A stretch of 15,622 nt of DNA from Deltaproteobacteria bacterium (GCA_021825035.1 JAKAIQ010000020.1:1-15622); one strand, 5' to 3'. Positions 1 through 7,149 are shown, numbered from the stretch's first letter. The notes: generated by a model from the sequence alone, not told the origin. A program made the numbers and translations.

Positions 1-149
1 AACAGGCTCCGCAGTACGAGTATATAATCATAAACGACGTCCTTGATAACGCCTTTGAGAAGTTGAAGTCCATCATCATATCCGAGCGCTCGAAAAGTAA
101 AATAATGATGCGCTCGGTAAGCAAGATCTTCGGCGGGGTTCTGGATTGA
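1..149 (+). CDS. gmk: Guanylate kinase, C-terminal 48 residues (5' end outside window)
   Basis: Reading from base 3 gives 48 residues ending at a TGA at 147-149. The pattern is the C-terminal end of guanylate kinase: an aromatic-rich strand (YEYIIIND), then an amphipathic helix with a 'II.SER' element. The enzyme phosphorylates GMP to GDP with ATP in the cytoplasm. The P-loop and the GMP-binding domain lie upstream of the window and cannot be checked. The gmk-rpoZ order is very common in bacteria, and the omega subunit gene does follow 57 bases later, which supports the call. The two genes are probably co-transcribed, since no promoter or terminator is evident in the short gap. Confidence 0.85.
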   Translation, partial: QAPQYEYIIINDVLDNAFEKLKSIIISERSKSKIMMRSVSKIFGGVLD

Positions 150-206
150 GCGATATCCGCGGAATTCTTTTCCGGCGAGTTCAGGTATTTGGAAGGAGGT
201 ATATAT

Positions 207-425
207 ATGGCTCGGATAACAGTAGAGGACTGTCTTGACAAAGTGCAAAGCCGTTTCGCGCTGGTGCACATAGCTTCCGAAAGGGCGCGGCAGATTTTGA
301 AAGGCAGCCCGGCATTCGTGAAGACTGAAAACAAGGCCGTTGTCACCGCGCTAAGGGAAATAGCCGCGGGATATGTGACACTGGCGGAAAATCAGACAGA
401 AAAGAGCGAAGACGCCGTGCAGTAA
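207..425 (+). CDS. rpoZ: DNA-directed RNA polymerase omega subunit
   Basis: This 72-residue protein begins MARITVEDCL, the typical omega N-terminus. It continues with 'V.SRFALVHIASERARQI', the conserved helix by which omega clamps the C-terminal tail of beta-prime, and then 'KAVVTALREIAAGYV'. Length and motifs match the RpoZ family, which helps assemble the core polymerase. I chose ATG 207 because a strong Shine-Dalgarno sequence (GGAAGGAGGT, 191-200) sits seven bases upstream; a TTG at 189 would place that signal inside the gene. It lies directly downstream of gmk, and a strong hairpin terminator follows at 486-526. Confidence 0.95.
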   Translation: MARITVEDCLDKVQSRFALVHIASERARQILKGSPAFVKTENKAVVTALREIAAGYVTLAENQTEKSEDAVQ

Positions 426-485
426 CCGTTTTTTCAAGATTATTTTCAAGATTAAATGAGTCTTTCTGAAAAAATGCCGGAAGAC

Positions 486-526
486 AATAAAACGCGAACG
501 CGTCTATGATGCGTTCGCGTTTTATT
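486..526. terminator. Bidirectional intrinsic terminator between rpoZ and the convergent thioredoxin-fold gene
   Basis: A perfect 16-bp inverted repeat has arms AATAAAACGCGAACGC at 486-501 and its reverse complement at 511-526, separated by a nine-base loop. The GC core is flanked by A-rich sequence on the left and T-rich sequence on the right, so it can work for transcripts from either strand. It lies between the stop of rpoZ (425) and the stop of the opposing gene (537). Confidence 0.9.
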
Positions 527-536
527 CCGGTTCATG

Positions 537-1163
537 CTAATACTGCCCTCCGCCCAACGAAGTCCCCTCGCTGAAAGGAATAAACGCTTTCCGGGTCAGA
601 TGCGCCCAGATGGAGCCTTTCTTTGCCCAGAGGCTGTCCGGATATTTTTCGTTCAACGTACTGCAAACGTCGGCAAGAGCCGCCATATCGCCATTCTGTT
701 TGAATTTGGACACGCCAAGGAAGTATTCGGCTTCGGGCACGCATTCCGAGTGCGGATAAGTATCGATCAACTGCTCAAGTTCTGCGACGGCCTCGTTCAG
801 CCTGCCGAGGTGAAAATCGCTAAGCGCCGTCGAAAGCATCAGCTGAGGGATGAAATCTTCGGCCGGCAAGTATCCGATCCATCTCTCGAGTTCTTCGCCT
901 TTCTCGTCGGCGAGAACTACGGTCGGCGTCCATTCCACGCAATACTTTTCAGCAATGTCCTTGGATTCGCTTACGTTGATCATGACCGGGGCGGTTTCAC
1001 GTTCGATTGTCTTGATGACATCGTCATTTGTAAAGCATTCTTCAAAGCTTTTTATCGAACCCAGTTCTTCCGGCTGGTGAAAGAAAAGAAGCATTAATCT
1101 CGATCCGCCGGCGATCTCCTTTGCAGCATCCTGTACATTCTTTCTCCAATTTATCTGGCTCAT
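537..1163 (-). CDS. Thioredoxin-fold protein with C-terminal TPR-like repeats, lacking CxxC
   Basis: The 208-residue protein has a thioredoxin-like first half: the strand 'RLMLLFFHQPE' (about 22-32), the helix containing 'SFEECF', the strand 'PVMINVSES', and the cis-proline signature 'WTPTVVLAD' followed by 'GEELERWIGYLP'. From about residue 112 come TPR-like helices ('LGRLNEAVAELEQLIDTYP' and a second repeat ending 'NEKYPDSLWAKKG'). At the place where thioredoxins carry CxxC it reads PEELGS, so no redox-active disulfide is visible. Relatives I remember with this Trx-TPR layout often keep one cysteine there; here it appears to be serine. It has no signal peptide, so it is likely cytoplasmic. 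An excellent ribosome-binding site (AAGGAGGT, about 1169-1176) supports the ATG at 1163. The function is unknown; a scaffold or chaperone-like role is only a guess. Confidence 0.75.
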   Translation of the reverse strand: MSQINWRKNVQDAAKEIAGGSRLMLLFFHQPEELGSIKSFEECFTNDDVIKTIERETAPVMINVSESKDIAEKYCVEWTPTVVLADEKGEELERWIGYLPAEDFIPQLMLSTALSDFHLGRLNEAVAELEQLIDTYPHSECVPEAEYFLGVSKFKQNGDMAALADVCSTLNEKYPDSLWAKKGSIWAHLTRKAFIPFSEGTSLGGGQY

Positions 1164-1224
1164 AAAGCACCTCCTTGTTTCATTAAACCTGTTCCTGCAT
1201 CTATGCCTCCATCTAACTGAATCT

Positions 1225-1252
1225 ATTATATCTTGTTAAGAGAATGGGTCAA
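1225..1252 (-). promoter_or_regulatory. Sigma-70 promoter for the thioredoxin-fold/TPR gene
   Basis: On the minus strand a TTGACC -35 element (plus coordinates 1247-1252) is separated by 16 bases from a perfect TATAAT -10 element (1225-1230). Transcription would start near 1218, giving a leader of about 55 bases that contains the ribosome-binding site of the gene starting at 1163. Confidence 0.7.
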
Positions 1253-1445
1253 AATTCGGCACATTTAATACCCGGACGGGATTTTTTTATTATTCTCAAG
1301 CCTCCAAAGAGAAAACTCACCGTAAAAGACGTTTTTTGATAAAAATTTTCATATTTTTAGGGTTGATTTGCCTAAGCGGTGCGGCTTTTCGCGGAGGCAT
1401 TTCTATTTGCGGCTTGCGCGGGAAGTCGTTTTTACGTGAAGTCCG

Positions 1446-1474
1446 TTTACGGCACGGGTCGTTTCATCTATAAT
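1446..1474 (+). promoter_or_regulatory. Promoter immediately upstream of the MFS gene (possible leaderless mRNA)
   Basis: TTTACG (1446-1451, four of six bases of the -35 consensus) is followed after 17 bases by a perfect TATAAT (1469-1474). Only seven bases separate the -10 box from the ATG at 1482, so the predicted transcription start is at or next to the first base of the start codon. No Shine-Dalgarno sequence lies upstream of that ATG. Confidence 0.5.
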
Positions 1475-1481
1475 TGCTTCC

Positions 1482-2660
1482 ATGAAATTCAGGGACCTTC
1501 CTCTTCAAGCTAAACATACTTTTTATTACGACGTACGGTCGGCGGTTTTTTTCGGGGTTTTCGGCGGCCTTTTTTTGCCTTTTATATCCATCATCGGTAG
1601 AAAGATAGGGGCTACAAGCTTTGAGATAGCCCTTCTTGCGGCAACGCCTTACGTGGCTAACGCTTTTACTCTGCTCTGGACTGAAGACGTTTTCGGCAAG
1701 GGAAGGGTTTGGTACGTGGTATGGCCTTGCGCAATCGGAAGGGCCCTCCTTTTGGGCCTGTTCTTCATCAAGAATCCCGGCCTCTATACCGCGCTCATCT
1801 TTTTGTACATGCTCATCACGGCTATCCCGTTCCCATCTTACGCATCGATCATGAAGACCAACTACCCTGATTCGGTCAGGGCGAGCCTCATGGGCTATGT
1901 GAGGGTGGTAATCGCATTTTTCTGGATAATTGCGGCTTTCATAAGCGGTTTGATCCTCAACAGGGGTACCCTTGATTACAGATATGTTTTTCCTGTGGCC
2001 GCGCTTTTCGGGGTTCTATCGGCCTTTCAGTTCGGATCGATCAAGGTGAGGGGCGAGAAAAGGGGCAGGGAGAGTCTGAAGGGGATAATCAACATAATGA
2101 CTGCACTTAAGGACAGGTCATTTCAGGAGTATCTTCTGATATATTCGCTATTTGAGGTCGGCCTTCTCTTCGCATTGCCCGTAATACCACTGGTGCTTGT
2201 TGACGAGGCGCATATTTCCAACTTTGCGGCAGGCGTTTATGGGTCGGCTTTTTCGAGCATGTGGCTTGCCGGTTTTTTCTTCTGGGGGAGATTTCTCGAC
2301 CGGCATTCGATAAAAGATGCGCTGATGGGCATTTTTTTTGCCGCGAGTCTTGTGCCTGTAATCTATACGTGGAGCCGTAACGTCTATATGCTCGGCGTTG
2401 CGCAGGGCATCTCCGGTTTTGTAGCGGCTGCGCTGGAGCTTGCCGGGTATGTGGTCATAACGAGGATTTCCCCATCCAGGGAGGTGCCTCGCTACATGGC
2501 GGCGAACGTCGCCGCGAGTGGCGTAAGGGGGGCGATCCTTCCTTTCGCCGGGGCCTGGGTATTTACCGCATTTGGAGCGAGTCCGGTCTTCGTTCTTTCT
2601 TTTGTATCCATGTTGATGGCTTTTCTAATGGCCTGGAAATCGATGAAGGACATAGGCTGA
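1482..2660 (+). CDS. Major facilitator superfamily (MFS) transporter
   Basis: This 392-residue protein is very hydrophobic, with about 11-12 membrane-spanning segments in two halves joined by a basic central loop (KVRGEKRGRESLKG, about 188-201). The first half shows 'GGLFLPFISIIGRKIGAT', and the loop 'KTNYPDSVRASLMGYVRV' fits the cytoplasmic loop after an early helix pair. In the second half 'WGRFLDRHSIK' resembles MFS motif A (GxxxDRxxxK). Length is normal for the superfamily. The substrate cannot be read from the sequence. The ATG at 1482 lacks a Shine-Dalgarno sequence and is closely preceded by a promoter. The stop TGA shares its last base with the ATG of the thermonuclease gene, so the two are translationally coupled in one operon. 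Confidence 0.88.
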   Translation: MKFRDLPLQAKHTFYYDVRSAVFFGVFGGLFLPFISIIGRKIGATSFEIALLAATPYVANAFTLLWTEDVFGKGRVWYVVWPCAIGRALLLGLFFIKNPGLYTALIFLYMLITAIPFPSYASIMKTNYPDSVRASLMGYVRVVIAFFWIIAAFISGLILNRGTLDYRYVFPVAALFGVLSAFQFGSIKVRGEKRGRESLKGIINIMTALKDRSFQEYLLIYSLFEVGLLFALPVIPLVLVDEAHISNFAAGVYGSAFSSMWLAGFFFWGRFLDRHSIKDALMGIFFAASLVPVIYTWSRNVYMLGVAQGISGFVAAALELAGYVVITRISPSREVPRYMAANVAASGVRGAILPFAGAWVFTAFGASPVFVLSFVSMLMAFLMAWKSMKDIG

Positions 2661-3211
2661 TGAAAACGGGAGCGACAATTTCAAAAGGCAGGCGGCTTGG
2701 AGGCGTCTTTTTGGTTCTACTTCTGGCCGCAGCCGTGTCATCCATCCGGCCATGGAGCTGCTTCGCGGCGCCTGATATATTAAGAGGGGTTGTTACCTAC
2801 GTTGATGACGGCGATACCCTCTGGATAAGGTCAGGCGTCGGCAAGGAATTCAAGATAAGGCTGTATGGAATCGATGCCCCGGAGGTGCGGCACAGGGAGA
2901 AACCCGGCCAGCCTTTCGGCAGAAAGGCTTCAAAGGCGTTGATATCGAAGGTCCGCGGCGAGAATGTGAGCGTCGAGGTCAGGGATACGGACAGATACGG
3001 CAGACTTGTCGGGGTTGTGCGCCTTGATGGCAGGGATATAAACCTCGAGATGATAAGGGAAGGATGGGCGTGGGCCTATAGAAACTATCTCAAAAGGCCT
3101 TACGCCTCCGAATACATCGATGCGGAGAAAGAAGCGAGGGCGGGCAAGTTGGGGCTGTGGAAGCAGGCTAACCCGCAACCGCCTTGGGAATTCAGGAGAT
3201 CGCTCAGATGA
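2660..3211 (+). CDS. Secreted thermonuclease-family (SNase) protein
   Basis: The 183-residue protein has an N-terminal export signal (basic start, hydrophobic core about 13-29, likely cleavage near 'SCFAA' at 33-37), followed by a staphylococcal-nuclease domain. Catalytic positions of the family are all present: Asp52 in 'DDGDTLW', Arg67, Asp72 and Glu75 in 'RLYGIDAPE', and Arg115 in 'DRYGRLVG'; these match nuclease residues D21, R35, D40, E43 and R87. It should therefore be an active Ca-dependent phosphodiesterase of DNA or RNA in the envelope or outside the cell. The cysteine near the cleavage site is not in a standard lipobox. It overlaps the MFS gene by one base (TGATG), which implies coupled expression and hints at a link between nucleic-acid breakdown and transport, though that is only inferred from position. 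Confidence 0.9.
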   Translation: MKTGATISKGRRLGGVFLVLLLAAAVSSIRPWSCFAAPDILRGVVTYVDDGDTLWIRSGVGKEFKIRLYGIDAPEVRHREKPGQPFGRKASKALISKVRGENVSVEVRDTDRYGRLVGVVRLDGRDINLEMIREGWAWAYRNYLKRPYASEYIDAEKEARAGKLGLWKQANPQPPWEFRRSLR

Positions 3212-3241
3212 ACATGCGCGATGCAAAAAAAGCGTGCGGCC

Positions 3242-3269
3242 TTGACAACGGCTTTTTAGAGTATATAAT
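3242..3269 (+). promoter_or_regulatory. Perfect-consensus sigma-70 promoter upstream of the response-regulator gene
   Basis: TTGACA (3242-3247) and TATAAT (3264-3269) match the consensus at all twelve positions, with a 16-base spacer. The predicted start near 3276 gives a leader of about 190 bases before the ATG at 3465. The leader carries no ORF with a ribosome-binding site that I can support, and I do not recognise a riboswitch class in it. Confidence 0.7.
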
Positions 3270-3464
3270 TTGTTGCGGCATCCGGAAAACACCCTCCTGG
3301 CCGAAACTCCTCGAAAATCAGCAGGCGGTATCATTACAGATCATTCTGGCAGAACGGTTTTCTTACGACAATTCTCGCCGACTATGAACGCATTCAATCA
3401 GGACCTGAGAACGCAGCCTATCCAAAGCCGCCGGGCTTATACTTATTTGGCAGGGGGTACGAAA

Positions 3465-3845
3465 ATGCTTGACGGAAAAAAGCGAGGAAGGATTCTGGTC
3501 GTGGACGATGAGGAGACTATAGGCCTTGGAATAAGCGAGATACTGAAAGACGAGGGTTTTGAGGCCGCCTATGTGATAAACGGAGAAGGCGCGATAAGCG
3601 CGGTAAAGGACAGGGATTACAACCTCATATTCATGGATATAATTATGCCCGGAATGAACGGGCTTGAGACGTACAGGGAGATTAAAAAGATAAGGCCCGG
3701 AGCCAGGGTGGTATTGTTTACCGGATATTTCAGAGACGCCGAGCATGTCATATTGCAGGGCGTCAAGGAGGGGATGATAGATGAATTTATCCGTAAACCT
3801 TACTTTGCGGAAGAGATAATAAGGTCCGCCAGGAAGTATGCCTGA
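3465..3845 (+). CDS. Single-domain response regulator (receiver domain only)
   Basis: The 126-residue protein is a complete CheY-like receiver and nothing more. It has acidic pocket residues Asp14-Asp15 ('ILVVDDEE'), phospho-acceptor Asp58 ('FMDIIMPGMNG'), switch Thr86 ('VVLFTGYF') and Lys111-Pro112. No DNA-binding or enzymatic output domain follows, so the output must be a protein-protein contact or a phosphorelay step. I chose ATG 3465 because AGGGGGT lies just upstream (3453-3459) and the receiver fold begins there. The frame stays open back to about 3270, but that extension looks like no known domain. No histidine kinase is nearby, so the partner is unknown. The stop lies two bases from the stop of the opposing hflX. 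Confidence 0.88.
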   Translation: MLDGKKRGRILVVDDEETIGLGISEILKDEGFEAAYVINGEGAISAVKDRDYNLIFMDIIMPGMNGLETYREIKKIRPGARVVLFTGYFRDAEHVILQGVKEGMIDEFIRKPYFAEEIIRSARKYA

Positions 3846-3847
3846 CC

Positions 3848-5527
3848 CTATGAAAGTCCTGGAGAGCTTTCTTGATCAAGGCCGCCGAAACTTTCGCCTT
3901 CTTTTTCCCGCCCCCACAGGCTCTTTTCGAGTGTCCCAAGAAGCTCCGTAAGGGTTGACCGGTCGATGGCCGATATCAATATGCCTTTGAACCTGCGGGC
4001 CAGGTTTTTCGCTATCGCCGGGTCTACGAGATCGCATTTATTGAAGACCAGTATGCGCCGTTTATCCGATAACCCCAACTCGTCAAGGAGTTTTTCCACC
4101 GCGGCCATCCTGTCTTCGAAGAGCGCATTGCTTATGTCAACGAGATGGATGAGCATGTCCGCATCCTCCATCTCCTCGAGAGTGGCCTTGAAAGCCTTGA
4201 TAAGTTCTTCCGGGAGATCCCGTATAAAGCCGACTGTGTCCGTTATCAGGGCGTCCCTTTCCCTTGGGAAGCGGAGCCTTCTGGTAGCCGTATCCAGCGT
4301 CGCGAAAAGCTTATCCTCTACAAGCGTCTCGCTTTTTGTCAGCGCGTTAAGGAGGGTTGATTTGCCGGCGTTCGTGTAACCGACTATGGATATGATCGGC
4401 ACGCCGCTCGACGCCCTTCTTCTTCTCCGTTCGTATCTCCCGCGGCTCAGGCTTTGCAATTCCTTTTCCAGATGCGAGATCCTGTCCTGCACCTTTCTCC
4501 TGTCCACCTCGAGTTTCGTCTCGCCGGGCCCCCTGCCGCCTATTCCTCCCATGAGCCTTGAAAGCAACGTCCCTTTTCCGGTCAGCTTGGGAAGCCTGTA
4601 CTTGAGCTGCGCCAGTTCGACCTGGACCTTGCCGTCACGGGAATGCGCCCTTCGCGCGAATATGTCAAGTATTAGCTGCGTCCTGTCTATTACCTTGAGC
4701 TCGGTTATGTTGCCGAGCTCCCTTATCTGGGTCGGCGTAAGCTCCTGGTCGAATATGATAAGGGTGGCCTCCTTCTGAAGGGCGCTTATTATAAGCTCCT
4801 TTATCTTCCCGGTTCCCATCAGGTATTTTGGATTTATCTTGACCGGCCTCTGGCAAACGGCGGAGAGCACGACGACGTTGCTTGAGCGGGCGAGTTCCTT
4901 AAGCTCTTCAAGCGATTCCATCTGCTCCTCCCTGGACCTCGAGGAAACGCTCACGAGTATCGCCCTTTCCCTGTTGTCACTGACGTCCCTGATTACCGCT
5001 CGTCCCATCTCCTTTTCAAGGGAGCTCAAAAAGGCGCTCAACTCGAGGTCGAGTCCGTGAAAGGGGATCGGAGGGGCGATTTCGTATGTTCTTCCTTCCG
5101 GGTTGTATGGAAGCAGATGCGCGGTGTGGATGTCGGCGGGAAGGCCTTCCGCGGTAACGCCTATGGCGGCCATGATATCAAGGCGCAGAAGCGCGAGGTC
5201 CGTGAGGTCGTCCTGCGACAGGGGTTCGTTCTTGAGATGGGTATGCACGCATCGCACACCCCGTAAATGCCTCCTGCCGATCGGGTAGTCCGGCAGGAGT
5301 GGTATTACTATTTCTTTTTCATCGCCGACGATAACCGCTACGATAGCGCCCTTGCGGTTTACTATGACCCCGATCTGCCTCCTCAGCTCCCTCGAAAGTT
5401 CAGTGAGGTATCTGCCGAGTTCAGGAGTTATGATGCGCGAGGGCGGCACGCGACGATCATATATGCGCTCTATTCTCCTGATGTGGCTCGATTTAAGCCC
5501 CGAAAGATTTCCGTAGATCTGTGCTAT
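3848..5527 (-). CDS. hflX: GTPase HflX (ribosome-associated), long form with apparent ATA start
   Basis: HflX is a GTPase that splits or rescues ribosomes, especially under stress. Visible parts are the HflX N-terminal domain ('VKINPKYLMGTGKIKEL', 'FDQELTPTQIREL'), the linker 'GGIGGRGPGETKLEVDRR', and the G domain with G1 'GYTNAGKST' (from about residue 383), G3 'DTVGF' and G4 'NKCD'. It is long (559 residues against about 430 in E. coli HflX) because of an extra N-terminal domain with 'GVRCVHTHLKNEPLSQDDLTDLALLRLD', which I recall in relatives from similar lineages. The first standard start is GTG at 5449, but it has no Shine-Dalgarno sequence. Family-like sequence ('YGNLSGLKSSHIRRIE') continues upstream in frame to an ATA at 5527, preceded by GAGG with a five-base spacer. 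A promoter at 5566-5593 fits that start. Start confidence is moderate; gene identity is very high. Confidence 0.93.
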   Translation of the reverse strand: MAQIYGNLSGLKSSHIRRIERIYDRRVPPSRIITPELGRYLTELSRELRRQIGVIVNRKGAIVAVIVGDEKEIVIPLLPDYPIGRRHLRGVRCVHTHLKNEPLSQDDLTDLALLRLDIMAAIGVTAEGLPADIHTAHLLPYNPEGRTYEIAPPIPFHGLDLELSAFLSSLEKEMGRAVIRDVSDNRERAILVSVSSRSREEQMESLEELKELARSSNVVVLSAVCQRPVKINPKYLMGTGKIKELIISALQKEATLIIFDQELTPTQIRELGNITELKVIDRTQLILDIFARRAHSRDGKVQVELAQLKYRLPKLTGKGTLLSRLMGGIGGRGPGETKLEVDRRKVQDRISHLEKELQSLSRGRYERRRRRASSGVPIISIVGYTNAGKSTLLNALTKSETLVEDKLFATLDTATRRLRFPRERDALITDTVGFIRDLPEELIKAFKATLEEMEDADMLIHLVDISNALFEDRMAAVEKLLDELGLSDKRRILVFNKCDLVDPAIAKNLARRFKGILISAIDRSTLTELLGTLEKSLWGREKEGESFGGLDQESSPGLS

Positions 5528-5565
5528 AAGAACCTCGCGTTGTCTTTATTGGATTGACCCGCAGA

Positions 5566-5593
5566 ATTATATCACACGAGTGCTTGAAGACAA
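5566..5593 (-). promoter_or_regulatory. Sigma-70 promoter for hflX
   Basis: On the minus strand TTGTCT (plus coordinates 5588-5593) and a perfect TATAAT (5566-5571) are 16 bases apart. Transcription would begin near 5559, leaving a leader of about 32 bases to the ATA at 5527 and about 110 bases to the GTG at 5449. It lies back to back with the aldehyde dehydrogenase promoter, with 11 bases between the two -35 boxes. Confidence 0.6.
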
Positions 5594-5604
5594 ACGGCAA
5601 TGAT

Positions 5605-5633
5605 TTGACCGCGCATGTTTTCTGTTTTATTAT
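5605..5633 (+). promoter_or_regulatory. Sigma-70 promoter for the aldehyde dehydrogenase gene
   Basis: TTGACC (5605-5610) and TATTAT (5628-5633) are separated by 17 bases; each matches five of six consensus positions. The predicted start near 5640 gives a leader of about 64 bases that contains the ribosome-binding site at 5688-5697. Confidence 0.6.
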
Positions 5634-5703
5634 TATCGCATAATCCAAGATTGCCGGCGCAGTCATATCTCTTGCGATAAAGAACATGGAGGAGGGGTTG
5701 TTA

Positions 5704-7119
5704 ATGGCAAAAGAGTACCGGATCCTAATTAACGGCAAATGGAAGACTACCGACAGGGAACTCAGGGTTATGAACCCATATGATGGCAGCGTTGCCGGAG
5801 TAACCTGGCTTGGCGGAGAAAAAGACCTGAACGAAGCGGCAGAGGCCGCTTTTAAGGCTTTCGAGGTATTGAGGGGATATCCTTCTTACAGGAGGGCCGA
5901 GGTCATTCAGAAGGTAGTTCGGGGCATAGAGGAGAGAAAGGAAGAACTCGCAAGGACAATAACGCTTGAGGCCGGCAAACCCATAAATGATTCGAGAGGA
6001 GAGGTAAAAAGGGCGCAGAATACGTTTCAGATAGCGCTTGAGGAAGCAAAGAGGCAGGAGGGGACGGTATTGCCTCTCGACATAATGCCGGGAGCCGAGG
6101 GGAGGAGCGGCATCATAAGAAGATTCCCGGTAGGACCGGTGCTTGGCATAACGCCTTTTAATTTCCCCCTGAACCTTGTTGCACACAAAATAGCTCCGGC
6201 CATGGCGTGCGGTAATCCCATAATCCTCAAGCCCGCCTCGAAGACCCCGCTTACGGCCATAATTCTCGGAGAGATAATCACCGAGGCCGGATGGCCGGAC
6301 GGAGGAGTAAACATGGTCCCGTCATCCGGTAAGGACGCCGAGAGGCTCATTTCAGACGACAGGATAAAGAAGATAACATTTACCGGCAGCGCCGTCGTTG
6401 GTTGGCGTCTTAAGGCCGCTGCAGGAACAAAAAAGATAACCCTCGAACTCGGTGGAAATGCCGGCGTTATAGTTCATGACGACGCGGATATCGAATACGC
6501 GGTCGGAAGATGCACTGCCGGGGCCTTCTCCTATGCCGGCCAAATATGCATTTCGGTGCAGAGGATATACGTTCAGAAGGATATTTTCTATAAGTTCAGG
6601 GACGCGTATATTGCCAGTTGCAAGAGCCTGAAGCCGGGAGACCCCCTTGATGAATCAACCACCGTGGGCCCCATGATAGAGGAAGACGCCGCCGTGAGAA
6701 CCGAATCCTGGGTCAAAGAGGCTCTGAACGGCGGGGCGAAGCTTCTTCTGGGCGGCGGAAGAGAGGGCAATTTTTTTGAACCGACGGTTCTTACGGATAC
6801 GACCCCGGATATGAAGGTCTGCGGGGAAGAGGTTTTTGCTCCGGTGGTTACTCTTGAGTCTTATGGCGCATTCGATGAAGCCGTCCGCGAGGTCAATCGT
6901 GGTCTTTATGGTCTGCAGGCCGGAGTTTTCACGAAAGATATCGGAAGGATTTTTTACGCCTACGAGAAGCTTGACGTGGGCGGGGTTATGGCAAATGATG
7001 TCCCTACCTTCCGAGTCGACAATATGCCTTACGGCGGAGTGAAGATGAGCGGTTTTGGCAGGGAAGGGGTAAGATACGCCATAGAGGAGATGACCGAGCT
7101 TAAGATCCTGGCCATTTAG
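5704..7119 (+). CDS. NAD(P)-dependent aldehyde dehydrogenase
   Basis: The 471-residue protein is a full-length ALDH superfamily enzyme that oxidises an aldehyde to the acid. Key residues are visible: Asn153 in 'TPFNFPLN' (stabilises the thiohemiacetal), the nucleotide-binding segment 'ILKPASKTP', 'FTGSAVVG', general base Glu248 in 'LELGGNAG', catalytic Cys282 in 'GQICIS', and the C-terminal 'EVFAPV' and 'MPYGGVKMSGFGREG' elements. The substrate cannot be decided; the sequence style is like the lactaldehyde, succinate-semialdehyde or non-phosphorylating glyceraldehyde-3-phosphate branch. ATG 5704 is preferred because the long Shine-Dalgarno stretch GGAGGAGGGG (5688-5697) precedes it; an ATG at 5686 would overlap that signal. 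It seems to be a single-gene unit with its own promoter, divergent from hflX. Confidence 0.93.
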   Translation: MAKEYRILINGKWKTTDRELRVMNPYDGSVAGVTWLGGEKDLNEAAEAAFKAFEVLRGYPSYRRAEVIQKVVRGIEERKEELARTITLEAGKPINDSRGEVKRAQNTFQIALEEAKRQEGTVLPLDIMPGAEGRSGIIRRFPVGPVLGITPFNFPLNLVAHKIAPAMACGNPIILKPASKTPLTAIILGEIITEAGWPDGGVNMVPSSGKDAERLISDDRIKKITFTGSAVVGWRLKAAAGTKKITLELGGNAGVIVHDDADIEYAVGRCTAGAFSYAGQICISVQRIYVQKDIFYKFRDAYIASCKSLKPGDPLDESTTVGPMIEEDAAVRTESWVKEALNGGAKLLLGGGREGNFFEPTVLTDTTPDMKVCGEEVFAPVVTLESYGAFDEAVREVNRGLYGLQAGVFTKDIGRIFYAYEKLDVGGVMANDVPTFRVDNMPYGGVKMSGFGREGVRYAIEEMTELKILAI

Positions 7120-7149
7120 CCATGAGCTTGCCTTTAAATGATTTTTTTT
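7113..7149 (+). terminator. Weak intrinsic terminator after the aldehyde dehydrogenase gene
   Basis: CATTTA (7113-7118, including part of the stop codon) pairs with TAAATG (7135-7140), and eight T follow (7142-7149). The stem is short and AT-rich, so efficiency is doubtful. A second hairpin with 7-bp arms (CGGCTTG 7168-7174, CAAGCCG 7186-7192) lies just downstream without an adjacent T run. Confidence 0.4.

Larger units (their letters stand above)
1164..1481. other. Divergent intergenic region, no gene seen
   Basis: This 318-base region lies between two divergently transcribed genes. It holds the minus-strand promoter at 1225-1252 and the plus-strand promoter at 1446-1474. Between them is AT-rich sequence (about 1255-1360) with T runs, including a short CCCGGACGGG followed by seven T at about 1273-1289. 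That stem is too short for me to call a terminator. I see no open reading frame with a ribosome-binding site, and no tRNA or known riboswitch pattern. Confidence 0.6.

Noticed and set aside
534..1097. Plus-strand open frame of 187 codons opposite the thioredoxin-fold gene
   Set aside because: It lies wholly antisense to a gene with a clear promoter, ribosome-binding site and domain structure; it has no ribosome-binding site or family resemblance of its own.
1273..1290. CCCGGACGGG followed by seven T, considered as a terminator
   Set aside because: The stem is only three pairs with a four-base loop, and no plus-strand gene upstream needs termination there.
3212..3260. AAAAAGC...GCTTTTT pairing around 3226-3257, considered as a terminator of the thermonuclease gene
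   Set aside because: The loop is long and the pairing AT-rich; the sequence is better explained as part of the consensus promoter at 3242-3269.
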